Shown: in pieces, positions 1 to 6,122 of the stretch | Layout of the letters: each line of letters opens with the position of its first letter | Numbering within the stretch: the stretch's first letter is position 1 | Source: an uncultured Campylobacter sp. | GTDB lineage: Bacteria; Campylobacterota; Campylobacteria; Campylobacterales; Campylobacteraceae | DNA: 6,425 nucleotides | NCBI GenBank assembly: GCA_949294425.1 | Contig: CASFHJ010000152.1 | Coordinates: 1 to 6,425, forward strand | Reading direction: 5' to 3' | Program-made: the position numbers and the translations under genes | Notes under the pieces: model-generated | Database searches by the model: none | Seen by the model: only the letters and a program-made list of their open reading frames with translations | Told to the model about the DNA's origin: nothing

Positions 1-18
1 ATAAGATTAATAAATTAC

Positions 19-53
19 TATAATGATGTAAAATTATAAAAGCCTAAAGGAGA
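19..53 (+). promoter_or_regulatory. Probable msrP promoter -10 box and ribosome binding site
   Basis: A perfect TATAAT lies at 19-24, placing a transcription start near 31 and leaving a leader of roughly 28 bases. AAAGGAGA at 46-53 is a strong Shine-Dalgarno, 5 bases before the ATG at 59. No -35 box is expected in Campylobacter sigma-70 promoters. The T-rich extended element normally seen upstream of the -10 is weak here, so the box is supported mainly by its exact match and position. No other gene is visible in the first 58 bases. Confidence 0.5.
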
Positions 54-58
54 TAAAC

Positions 59-952
59 ATGAAAATAACACCAGAAGAACTTTTTAAAAAAAGAAGAGAA
101 TTTATAAAGCTAGGAGCTGGATCCTTACTTGCTACAAGTCTTGTAAACACCAAGCTAGAAGCCTTAAATTTCATAGCAGATGATAATAAAAACAATCTAA
201 AAATAAGCCCTGAAGAAGCAGCAAGAACTTATATAAATTTTTATGAATTTTCTACAAATAAAAGAGCAGCAGTTGAACTTGCAAAAAATTTTCATACAAG
301 GGATTGGAAAGTAGAGATTAAGGGGCTTGTTAAGGAGGAAAAGACTCTTAGTATGGATGATTTTTTAAAATTTAAGCTAGAAGAAAGGATTTACAGACTT
401 CGCTGTGTGGAAGCTTGGTCTATGGTTATACCTTGGATAGGTTTTGAGCTAAGAGCCTTGATAGAAAGCTTAGATGTAAGTCCACAAGCAAAATACATAA
501 AATTTACAACCCTTTTTGATAAGAGTAGATTTCCTGATCAAGCTTCAAATTTTCCTGTGCTTGATTATCCTTATGTTGAAGCCTTAAGACTTGATGAGGC
601 TATGCATCCACTCACTATACTAGCTGTGGGTATGTATAAAAAGCCCTTAGGTGCAACAAATGGCGCTCCTATAAGATTAGTAGTGCCTTGGAAATATGGC
701 TTTAAAAGTATAAAATCCATAGTAAGCATAGAATTTACAAAGGAGCAGCCAAAGACTACTTGGGAGCTTTATAATCCAAAAGAATACGGCTTTTATTCAA
801 ATGTAAACCCAGAGGTAAGCCACCCTAGATGGTCTCAAGCTAGTGAAAGGGTGATAGGTGAGTTTTTCACCAGAAAAACAGAGCTTTTTAATGGTTATGA
901 AAAGGAAGTAGCTCATCTTTATGAGGGCATGGACTTAAGGAAGTATTTTTGA
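59..952 (+). CDS. msrP: MsrP, periplasmic molybdopterin protein-methionine-sulfoxide reductase catalytic subunit
   Basis: This is the catalytic subunit of the MsrPQ system (formerly YedY), which reduces methionine sulfoxide in periplasmic proteins using a molybdenum-molybdopterin cofactor. The 297-residue protein begins with a Tat signal: twin Arg at 12-13 in [10 protein letters not shown], then a short hydrophobic stretch (about 19-29) and a possible cleavage site after LEA (33-35). The sulfite-oxidase-type fold is clear: RCVEAW at 115-120 supplies the Mo-ligand Cys116, and [17 protein letters not shown] (170-186), [20 protein letters not shown] (201-220) and the C-terminal [12 protein letters not shown] (250-261) are family hallmarks. 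Length is normal. Its stop overlaps the msrQ start, as expected for partners. The C. jejuni orthologue (Cj0379, from memory) has been linked to oxidative and nitrosative stress tolerance. The ATG at 59 is chosen for its strong Shine-Dalgarno and because it gives a complete Tat signal. Confidence 0.97.
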   Translation: MKITPEELFKKRREFIKLGAGSLLATSLVNTKLEALNFIADDNKNNLKISPEEAARTYINFYEFSTNKRAAVELAKNFHTRDWKVEIKGLVKEEKTLSMDDFLKFKLEERIYRLRCVEAWSMVIPWIGFELRALIESLDVSPQAKYIKFTTLFDKSRFPDQASNFPVLDYPYVEALRLDEAMHPLTILAVGMYKKPLGATNGAPIRLVVPWKYGFKSIKSIVSIEFTKEQPKTTWELYNPKEYGFYSNVNPEVSHPRWSQASERVIGEFFTRKTELFNGYEKEVAHLYEGMDLRKYF

Positions 953-1533
953 TAAGCAGTAAAAGACTTGTTTTTTTAGCTTATAGTCTTTTTTTCTTAA
1001 GCTTTGTTTATTTTGCTTTCATGCTTTATAAATATTATTATTTTGATATTTTGGCTGAAATTTATTTTTACACAGGAGTTTTTGCCTTAGGATTTTGTTT
1101 TATTTCTTTGTTTTTTGCTCTTTTTAAATTTAAAAAATGCAAAAAACTACCAAGATTATTTGGAATTTTTGCCTTTATCTGGGCTTTGCTTCACTTTTTG
1201 GCTTATTTTATCTTTTCTAAGCATTTAAGCCTTTACAAACTTTTTGCCTCCATTTTCACTTATGGCATAGAATTTTCTGGTTTTTTAAGCTTTGTTTTGA
1301 TGTTTTTTATGTTTTTAGCCTCATTTTCTTTTTTTAAGAGGATAAAGCTAGTTTTAAAGGCTGGGTATTTTTTGTTAGTGCTTTCTTCTTTTCATTTCTT
1401 TTTATCCACTAAGATCCCTAGCTTTTGGCATATTACTATGCTTTGTTTATCTTTTTTACTCTTATTGTTAAGATATAAAAACACCCTAAAAGATAAGATA
1501 TTTTTACTTTTTAAAAATGATAAAAAAATATGA
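949..1533 (+). CDS. msrQ: MsrQ, haem b membrane subunit of the methionine sulfoxide reductase system
   Basis: This inner-membrane cytochrome b (formerly YedZ) passes electrons from the quinone pool to periplasmic MsrP. The 194-residue protein is extremely hydrophobic and Phe-rich, with about six membrane segments (roughly 6-27, 38-59, 70-90, 105-129, 138-152, 159-175). By hand alignment to the E. coli sequence as I remember it, His82 in WALLHFLAY matches haem-ligand His91 and His149 in SSFHFFLS matches His164; the end LLLLRYKN matches LLLALRYKK. The third family histidine (E. coli His151, in QLHNFVY) corresponds here to Leu136. The start is TTG at 949, overlapping the msrP TGA, with AAGGAAG at 937-943 placed 5 bases upstream, so the two are translationally coupled. 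Divergence from E. coli is high, but position beside msrP and the retained histidines make the call firm. Confidence 0.9.
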   Translation: MISSKRLVFLAYSLFFLSFVYFAFMLYKYYYFDILAEIYFYTGVFALGFCFISLFFALFKFKKCKKLPRLFGIFAFIWALLHFLAYFIFSKHLSLYKLFASIFTYGIEFSGFLSFVLMFFMFLASFSFFKRIKLVLKAGYFLLVLSSFHFFLSTKIPSFWHITMLCLSFLLLLLRYKNTLKDKIFLLFKNDKKI

Positions 1534-1542
1534 GAAATGCCC

Positions 1543-1553
1543 TTTGCTATGAA
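1543..1553 (+). promoter_or_regulatory. Possible weak internal promoter for thiL-truD
   Basis: In the 42-base gap between msrQ and thiL, TTTGC at 1543-1547 directly precedes TATGAA at 1548-1553. This resembles the Campylobacter extended -10 (TTTTTGnTATAAT) with 4 of 6 core matches. Transcription would start near 1560, giving a leader of about 16 bases before the thiL ATG. It could let the housekeeping genes be expressed apart from msrPQ, but the match is modest and read-through from the msrP promoter may be sufficient. Confidence 0.25.
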
Positions 1554-1575
1554 AATTATTTTTTAAAGTGTTGTT

Positions 1576-2397
1576 ATGGATAAGGAAGCTTTTATAATAT
1601 CTGCCTTTGCTAATAAATTTAACGGAGATGATGGAGCTATTGTTTGTGGGTATTGCTTGTCAAAGGATTTATTTTTTGAAGATGTTCATTTTAAAAGAAA
1701 ATGGCTAAGTTTAGACCAGATTGCAAGAAAGGCTATGCTAGTAAATATTTCAGACGCCATAGTTATGAATGCAAAGCCTAAATTTGCACTTTTAGGACTT
1801 GCTCTACCAAAAAATTTAAGCCTTGAGGACTTAAAAAAATTACAAAATGCCTTTTTAGAGGTAGCTAAGGATTTTGATATACAAATCATAGGCGGAGACA
1901 CCATAAGCTCTGATAAGATAGGCATTAGCATAAGTTTATTTTCAAAGCTAAATGGTAGGGCGATTTTTAGAAAAGGTTTAAAAAAAGATATGCTTTTAGC
2001 ATACACTGGCACCTTGGGACAGAGTTTAAAGGGGCTTAAAACTTTGCAACTTGGTTTTAAACTTCATTCAAAACATCGTTTTATAAGCCCCGAGCTAAGA
2101 GCAAAGTTTTTTTATGAGGCAAGTTCTAAGATAAGCTCTGCTATGGATATATCAGATGGGCTTAGTAAGGATTTAGCAAGAATGTTAAGCTTAAATTCTT
2201 TAGATTTAAAATGGCTTAAAAAAATGAGTAAAAATGAGCTTATTAGCGGGGAGGAGTATGAAATTTTGTTTGCATTTTCTACAAAATATAGAAAAAAACT
2301 TCAAAATTTGGCTAAAAAACATAGAATAAAAATAAACATCTTTGCAAAGTTAAAGCGAGGTAGGTATAAATTTCATGGAAGAGAACATCACTTTTAA
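1576..2397 (+). CDS. thiL: ThiL, thiamine-monophosphate kinase
   Basis: ThiL phosphorylates thiamine monophosphate with ATP to give thiamine diphosphate, the active cofactor, in the cytoplasm. Motifs run in the family order: GDDGAIV (17-23, metal/nucleotide binding), [11 protein letters not shown] (29-39, equivalent of STD..v.g.HF), [17 protein letters not shown] (52-68), IIGGDT (104-109), AYTGTLGQS (142-150), [15 protein letters not shown] (189-203) and SGEEYEILF (224-232). At 273 residues it is shorter than E. coli ThiL (about 325); the loss is in the loop after the GTLG motif and in the C-terminal part, and all main motifs remain. An in-frame stop at 1564-1566 makes ATG 1576 the only sensible start; the Shine-Dalgarno is poor (AAAGTG, 1565-1570). 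The last 23 bases overlap the start of truD. Confidence 0.95.
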   Translation: MDKEAFIISAFANKFNGDDGAIVCGYCLSKDLFFEDVHFKRKWLSLDQIARKAMLVNISDAIVMNAKPKFALLGLALPKNLSLEDLKKLQNAFLEVAKDFDIQIIGGDTISSDKIGISISLFSKLNGRAIFRKGLKKDMLLAYTGTLGQSLKGLKTLQLGFKLHSKHRFISPELRAKFFYEASSKISSAMDISDGLSKDLARMLSLNSLDLKWLKKMSKNELISGEEYEILFAFSTKYRKKLQNLAKKHRIKINIFAKLKRGRYKFHGREHHF

Positions 2398-3484
2398 TAA
2401 AATTTTAAGCTTAAGTCATGAGAAAATAGAGGCACATTTTAGCAAGAATAGCTCCGATTTTGTCGTAAGAGAACGGGCTCTTTATGAGTTTAGTGGCAGG
2501 GGAGAACATCTCATACTTCATATTTGCAAGAAGGATTTAAGCACAAAAGAAGCCCTTAAGCTTTTGAGTGAATATAGCGGTGTAAAGGTGAAAGACTTTG
2601 GATATGCAGGACTTAAAGATAAGCAAGGACTTACCTTTCAATACCTCTCACTAGCAAGAAAATTCGAGGAGAAGTTAAGGAATTTTTCACACGAAAAGCT
2701 TAAAATTTTAGATACATTTTATCACGATAATAAACTAAAAATAGGTCATTTAAGGGGAAATTCCTTTTTTATAAGGCTAAAAAAAGTAAGTAAGATAAAT
2801 GCTCTAAAGATAAAACAAGCCTTTGAAAAGCTTGATGAACAGGGTTTTGCAAATTATTTTGCTTATCAAAGATTTGGTAAATTTAATGATAATTACAAGC
2901 AAGGACTTGAAATTTTGCAAGGCAAAAAGAAGCTAAGAGATAAAAAAATGAGGGATTTTTTGCTTTCAGCCTTTCAAAGTATACTTTTTAATGACTATCT
3001 TAGCAAGAGATTAGAATTATCGCATTTTGCAAAAAAATTTAGCAAGAAAGAATTTGCAAGTATTTACAAGCTAGATAAAAAAGAGGTAAATGAAATTTAT
3101 TCTCAAGAGCATTTTTTTAAACTTTTAAGAGGGGATTTACTTTGTCATTATCCCTTTGGCAAGAATTTTTTTTGTGAGGACTTGCTTAAGGAGAGTTTAA
3201 GATTTAAGCAAAGAGATATAAGCGTAACAGGTCTTTTGCTAGGACAAAGAGCTATGCAAGCCAAAGACTTTGCCCTATCTTTAGAAAATGAAATTTTTAA
3301 ACCCTTTTATCTTTTTAATAGCTCTTTAAATGGCTCTAGGAGATTTCTTTGGTCTTATTTGCAAGATGCTAAGCTAAGTTACGATGAGCAAAAAGCTCAT
3401 CTTTTTTTGGAGTTTTTCTTGCAAAAAGGCTCTTATGCAACCACTATCTTAGAGGAGCTTTTACACACTAGCAACAACGAGTAG
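2375..3484 (+). CDS. truD: TruD, tRNA pseudouridine(13) synthase
   Basis: TruD isomerises uridine 13 of tRNA (classically tRNA-Glu) to pseudouridine. The 369-residue protein shows the TruD signature [16 protein letters not shown] (75-90), with Asp82 as the predicted catalytic nucleophile, [10 protein letters not shown] (32-41) near the N terminus, [13 protein letters not shown] (123-135), NYFAYQRFG (160-168, conserved Asn and Phe of the active-site region), and the C-terminal [17 protein letters not shown] (347-363). The stretch at about 170-320 is the TruD-specific insertion domain. Length fits the family. ATG 2375 lies inside thiL, with GAGG at 2357-2360 and AGG at 2362-2364 just upstream, so translation is probably coupled to thiL. 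The stop lies within the 3' end of the opposing ybdD gene, leaving no room for a terminator directly after the gene. Overall sequence closely resembles C. jejuni TruD as I recall it. Confidence 0.97.
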   Translation: MEENITFNKILSLSHEKIEAHFSKNSSDFVVRERALYEFSGRGEHLILHICKKDLSTKEALKLLSEYSGVKVKDFGYAGLKDKQGLTFQYLSLARKFEEKLRNFSHEKLKILDTFYHDNKLKIGHLRGNSFFIRLKKVSKINALKIKQAFEKLDEQGFANYFAYQRFGKFNDNYKQGLEILQGKKKLRDKKMRDFLLSAFQSILFNDYLSKRLELSHFAKKFSKKEFASIYKLDKKEVNEIYSQEHFFKLLRGDLLCHYPFGKNFFCEDLLKESLRFKQRDISVTGLLLGQRAMQAKDFALSLENEIFKPFYLFNSSLNGSRRFLWSYLQDAKLSYDEQKAHLFLEFFLQKGSYATTILEELLHTSNNE

Positions 3485-3725
3485 CTCCGCCATTATACCT
3501 TGCTTCAAGGGCTTCTTTGAAAAAGTCTTTTCGGCTTAGAATGTTCCTATCTGGGTGCTTTGTCCTCATGTGTTCTACGTATTTATCATAGCTTGGCATT
3601 CCAACTAGCAAATTTATAAACCTATCACTTCTTTGATAAAGCCTTCTTAGTTTATCAAGAAGGCTTTGCTTATTTTGAGCTAAAACAGGTAGGGTATTAG
3701 CTCTTTTTACCAATGCTTTTGACAT
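3468..3725 (-). CDS. ybdD: YbdD/YjiX-family small protein, CstA partner
   Basis: This 85-residue protein belongs to the YbdD/YjiX family, whose genes almost always follow CstA-type transporters; its biochemical role is not firmly established. The core [21 protein letters not shown] (39-59) followed by [17 protein letters not shown] (64-80) and the end ATRCC (81-85) match the E. coli protein, which also ends in ARCC. The conserved C-terminal Cys-Cys suggests metal, redox or membrane-partner contact, which is inference. An N-terminal basic stretch of about 18 residues makes it longer than E. coli YbdD (65). It starts 5 bases after the cstA stop; the nearest Shine-Dalgarno-like run (AAGAAAGG, 3739-3746) is 13 bases away, so translation probably depends on coupling to cstA. 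The gene contains a strong inverted repeat and its last 17 bases overlap the end of truD on the other strand. Confidence 0.93.
   Translation of the reverse strand: MSKALVKRANTLPVLAQNKQSLLDKLRRLYQRSDRFINLLVGMPSYDKYVEHMRTKHPDRNILSRKDFFKEALEARYNGGATRCC
3633..3667. repeat. Overlapping inverted repeats (two alternative hairpins) inside ybdD
   Basis: AAAGCCTTCTT at 3638-3648 and AAGAAGGCTTT at 3657-3667 form a perfect 11-bp stem with an 8-base loop. A second perfect stem, TTGATAAA (3633-3640) with TTTATCAA (3651-3658), has a 10-base loop. They share bases on both arms, so only one can form at a time. On the plus strand the larger stem is followed by TTTGCTTATTTTG after its GC-rich part, a mediocre U-tract, so it might terminate the truD transcript about 155 bases past its stop. 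On the minus strand there is no U-run; there it would sit inside the cstA-ybdD mRNA. Confidence 0.6.
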
Positions 3726-3730
3726 GAGTT

Positions 3731-5896
3731 TTAATACGCCTTTCTTAAGACTTGTTCGTAGTCTTTCATTTCTTTTCTAGGCTCCTCTTTTAAAGGAAAG
3801 CAAGAATTCTTACCCTTTGCTGTTAAGTAGCAAATTTTAATGCTTTCAAAAAGCACTATAAAAACAACTATCATAAAAAAGCCACAAAGCACTGCATCAA
3901 GGACATTGTTGTGTATTATGGTGTTTGCTTTATTTATTAAAGCCTCATTATTTGCTAGTATTGCTTCCTCTTTTTTTTGTAGCCAAATTTGAGCCGTTGC
4001 GACATGAGAAACCGCGTCATGCACTCTTTCGCCATTTGCAGGTAAGAGCTTTTGAAAGCTTGCATAAAGAGTTGTTAAAAGTATCCAAAATGCTGGTATT
4101 ATGGTTACCCAAGCATATTTTATCTTATTTATTTTAAACAAGATCACAGTTCCTAAAAGTAGGGCTATACCAGCTAACATTTGATTAGCCGCACCAAATA
4201 AAGGCCAAAGCGTATAAATTCCACCAGCTGGATCTATAACCCCTTGATAAAGCAAATATCCCCAGCCACAAACACAGATAAAAGAGGCTATAATGCCGTA
4301 AAAATAGTTTTTAGTATCAGCCATAGGTTTAAAAACATTACCCAAGATGTCTTGTATCATAAATCTTCCTGTTCTAGTTCCAGCATCAACGGCAGTTAAG
4401 ATAAATAGGGCTTCAAAAAGTATGGCAAAATGATACCAAAAAGCCATGGCTTCTTGTCCTCCTGCTATTTGGTGTAAGATGTAGGTTAAGCCCAGTGCAA
4501 AGGTAGGCGCACCCCCTGTCCTAGATACTATGGTGCTTTCGCCTATGTCAGCTGCTATCTTTGGTATTAGGGCTTGATAGTCTGTATTTAGTGCCGTAGA
4601 ATCAAGACTAAAACCAGCGGTTTGAAGAATTTGCTTTAAATTTGTTTCAAGGGTAGCTAAATTTACGCTAGTAGCAGAACTAGCCGCCGGATCAAGGGTG
4701 GCAAGTGGAGAATTTATTGCAAAATAAAGTCCCGGTTCTAAGATACAAGCAGCAATTAATGCCATTATTCCAACAAGGCTTTCCATAAGCATAGAGCCGT
4801 ATCCAACAGCTCTTGCATGGTTTTCTCTTTCTAGCATTTTTGGGCTTGTTCCAGAGGAGATTAGAGCGTGAAAACCAGAAACAGCACCACAAGCTATGGT
4901 TATAAATAAGAAAGGAAAGATAGATCCTGCAAAAACTGGACCTGTTCCGTCTATTAAAGAGGTAATCTTTGGCATATAAAGACTAGGATTTATCCATAAA
5001 ATTCCAATAGCCATTATAACTATAACGCCTATTTTTAAGAAAGTGCTTAGATAATCCCTTGGAGCAAGCAAAAACCACACAGGTAAAACCGATGCCACAA
5101 AGCCATAAGCTATAACTATGAGAGCTAGACTCTTTCTGTCTAGTAGAAATAAATCATGTAAGGCATGGTTAGGATCTGCTATATTATGTCCATACCAAAG
5201 TGCTAGTAAAAGCAGGATAAAGCCTATTATACTTGCTTCACCAACCCTACCCGGTCTTAAAAATCTCATATAAATTCCCATAAAAATGGCTATAGGTATA
5301 GTCATGGCTATGGTGAAAAGTCCCCAAGCAGATTCAGCCAAGGCATTTACAACAACCATGGCTAAGATAGCAACAATGATAAACATGATGAATAAAATTC
5401 CTAGCATAGCAACCCCGCCAGTTACCTTTCCCATCTCATCTTTTATCATCTCGCCTAGGGATTTTCCATTTCTTCTTACAGATATGAAAAGCACGGTAAA
5501 ATCATGCACGGCTCCGGCTAAAACAACACCAACCAAAAGCCAAATCATACTAGGTAAGTATCCCATTTGAGCTGCTAGTATAGGTCCTACAAGTGGTCCT
5601 GCTCCTGCTATAGCTGCGAAATGATGTCCAAATAAAACTATCTTATTTGTAGGAACAAAGTCTTTACCATCGTTATTTACCACAGCTGGAGTTGCTCTAC
5701 TATCATCTAGTTCAAATACCTTGTAAGCTATAAATTTACTATAAAATCTATATCCTATCATATAAATACACACTGAAGCTATCACTATCCAAGTGGCATT
5801 TATGCTTTCACCTTGATTTAGGGCTAAAACACCAAAATACCAAGCTGCAAGTATGGCTACTAGCACCCAAAAAATTTGGCTTATAATTTTATTCAT
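3731..5896 (-). CDS. cstA: CstA, carbon-starvation-type peptide/pyruvate transporter
   Basis: This is an inner-membrane transporter of the CstA family. E. coli relatives carry pyruvate or are linked to peptide uptake in starvation; in C. jejuni CstA (Cj0917c, from memory) is linked to peptide use. The 721-residue protein has roughly 16-17 membrane segments. Family hallmarks are FGHHFAAIAGAGPLVGPILA (89-108), AGAVHDF (127-133), RRNGKSLGEM (141-150), GFHALISSGTSPKML (341-355), VDAGTRTGRFMIQD (503-516) and WPLFGAANQMLAG (564-576). A hydrophilic loop at about 393-460 is typical of the longer CstA forms. ATG 5896 has AAGGAA 6 bases upstream (5903-5908). A second AAGGAG (5909-5914) is better placed for an out-of-frame ATG at 5900. 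cstA leads the cstA-ybdD operon and diverges from the Hpt-like gene. The exact substrate here is not shown by sequence. Confidence 0.97.
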   Translation of the reverse strand: MNKIISQIFWVLVAILAAWYFGVLALNQGESINATWIVIASVCIYMIGYRFYSKFIAYKVFELDDSRATPAVVNNDGKDFVPTNKIVLFGHHFAAIAGAGPLVGPILAAQMGYLPSMIWLLVGVVLAGAVHDFTVLFISVRRNGKSLGEMIKDEMGKVTGGVAMLGILFIMFIIVAILAMVVVNALAESAWGLFTIAMTIPIAIFMGIYMRFLRPGRVGEASIIGFILLLLALWYGHNIADPNHALHDLFLLDRKSLALIVIAYGFVASVLPVWFLLAPRDYLSTFLKIGVIVIMAIGILWINPSLYMPKITSLIDGTGPVFAGSIFPFLFITIACGAVSGFHALISSGTSPKMLERENHARAVGYGSMLMESLVGIMALIAACILEPGLYFAINSPLATLDPAASSATSVNLATLETNLKQILQTAGFSLDSTALNTDYQALIPKIAADIGESTIVSRTGGAPTFALGLTYILHQIAGGQEAMAFWYHFAILFEALFILTAVDAGTRTGRFMIQDILGNVFKPMADTKNYFYGIIASFICVCGWGYLLYQGVIDPAGGIYTLWPLFGAANQMLAGIALLLGTVILFKINKIKYAWVTIIPAFWILLTTLYASFQKLLPANGERVHDAVSHVATAQIWLQKKEEAILANNEALINKANTIIHNNVLDAVLCGFFMIVVFIVLFESIKICYLTAKGKNSCFPLKEEPRKEMKDYEQVLRKAY

Positions 5897-5914
5897 ACAT
5901 ACTTCCTTCTCCTT
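5889..5914 (-). promoter_or_regulatory. Double ribosome binding site with three-codon mini-ORF over the cstA start
   Basis: Reading the minus strand, AAGGAG (5914-5909) lies 8 bases before an ATG at 5900-5898, which opens ATG-TAT-GAA-TAA (Met-Tyr-Glu-stop, ending at 5889). A second AAGGAA (5908-5903) lies 6 bases before the cstA ATG at 5896-5894. The mini-ORF is out of frame with cstA and stops just inside it. It may tune cstA initiation or reinitiation, or may simply be chance; the signals themselves are directly visible. Confidence 0.4.
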
Positions 5915-5918
5915 ATAA

Positions 5919-5937
5919 ACTTAAGCTCATTTTAAGT
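5919..5937 (-). promoter_or_regulatory. Candidate cstA -10 box within an ACTTAA/TTAAGT inverted repeat
   Basis: On the minus strand TAAAAT (complement of 5929-5934) matches TATAAT at 5 of 6 positions. It would start transcription near 5921-5923 and give a leader of about 25 bases, which holds both Shine-Dalgarno sequences. T-rich DNA with 10-bp spacing lies directly upstream, as expected for Campylobacter. The box sits in an inverted repeat, ACTTAA (5919-5924) and TTAAGT (5932-5937) with a 7-base spacer, where a bound repressor could block the promoter. The position is inferred only from sequence. Confidence 0.35.
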
Positions 5938-5942
5938 AAGTT

Positions 5943-5979
5943 AGACTAAAAAAGACTTAAAAATACTCAAAAATAGACT
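5943..5979. repeat. 10-bp phased direct repeat upstream of cstA
   Basis: Units AGACTAAAAA (5943), AGACTTAAAA (5953) and ATACTCAAAA (5963) follow each other in exact 10-bp steps; a fourth AGACT appears at 5975, 2 bases out of phase. The consensus is A(G/T)ACTnAAAA. The array ends about 9 bases upstream of the candidate cstA -10. It may be a helically phased regulator site, a curved A-tract region, or an extreme case of the periodic T-stretches known upstream of Campylobacter sigma-70 promoters. Confidence 0.55.
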
Positions 5980-6008
5980 TTTTTAAAAGCAAGTGTTACG
6001 AATTTACT

Positions 6009-6028
6009 ATTTTACTTTTAAGTTAAAT
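6009..6028. promoter_or_regulatory. Operator-like imperfect palindrome in the divergent region
   Basis: The 20 bases have the symmetric form ATTTnACTTnnAAGTnAAAT, with 8 of 10 base pairs matching across the centre. Size and symmetry suit a dimeric helix-turn-helix regulator. It lies about 58 bases upstream of the Hpt-like gene's -10 and about 75 bases upstream of the cstA -10, so it could serve either gene. No regulator is identified. Confidence 0.4.
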
Positions 6029-6053
6029 CTTTATCTTAGCTTAAATTTATCTT
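6023..6053. repeat. Short direct repeat TTAAAT(CT)TTATCTT
   Basis: TTAAATCTTTATCTT (6023-6037) is repeated as TTAAATTTATCTT (6041-6053), identical apart from a two-base CT gap, with starts 18 bases apart. The first copy overlaps the right arm of the neighbouring palindrome. It lies 33-63 bases upstream of the -10 of the Hpt-like gene. In such A+T-rich DNA, chance similarity remains possible. Confidence 0.35.
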
Positions 6054-6079
6054 TTATGATTAAGAAAATTTCAGCAAAA

Positions 6080-6115
6080 TTTTGTTAGAATTCTTTTCTT
6101 GCAAAAAATAAGAGA
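6080..6115 (+). promoter_or_regulatory. Promoter and ribosome binding site of the Hpt-like gene
   Basis: TTTTGT at 6080-6085 directly precedes TAGAAT at 6086-6091, giving TTTTGnTAGAAT. This is close to the Campylobacter extended -10 consensus TTTTTGnTATAAT, with 5 of 6 core matches. Transcription would begin near 6098. AAGAGA at 6110-6115 is a moderate Shine-Dalgarno, 7 bases before the ATG at 6123. Confidence 0.6.
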
Positions 6116-6122
6116 TTAAAAA

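Noticed and set aside
1..58. Possible end of an upstream gene or riboswitch before msrP
   Set aside because: The segment is too short and A+T-rich to show a gene end or terminator; only a -10 box and Shine-Dalgarno are supportable.
949..1533. Frameshift or decay in msrQ because of its very Phe-rich sequence
   Set aside because: The frame is open throughout, the TTG start has a well-placed Shine-Dalgarno, and membrane segments and two haem histidines are in place; low-GC codon bias explains the Phe content.
1537..1566. Nine-codon ORF between msrQ and thiL (Met-Pro-Phe-Ala-Met...)
   Set aside because: No Shine-Dalgarno, no run of regulatory codons and no attenuator hairpin nearby; likely chance.
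1686..2012. Minus-strand 108-codon open frame inside thiL
   Set aside because: It lies antisense to a gene with clear ThiL motifs, has no recognisable domain and no supporting ribosome binding site; it is a shadow frame.
3925..4137. Plus-strand 70-codon open frame antisense to the cstA 3' end
   Set aside because: The leucine-rich translation mirrors the opposite strand of CstA; there is no promoter, ribosome site or family resemblance.
4692..4892. Minus-strand 66-codon frame overlapping cstA out of frame
   Set aside because: Rich in Cys, Trp and Asn with no domain; overlaps the conserved SGTSPKM region of CstA in another frame.
5286..5570. Plus-strand 94-codon open frame antisense to the cstA 5' half
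   Set aside because: It mirrors conserved CstA membrane-segment codons and has an unusual composition (many Met, Thr, Ile) with no start signal.
6056..6088. Ten-codon ORF ahead of the Hpt-like gene
   Set aside because: It lacks a ribosome binding site and ends inside the predicted -10 box, so it would lie upstream of the transcript start.
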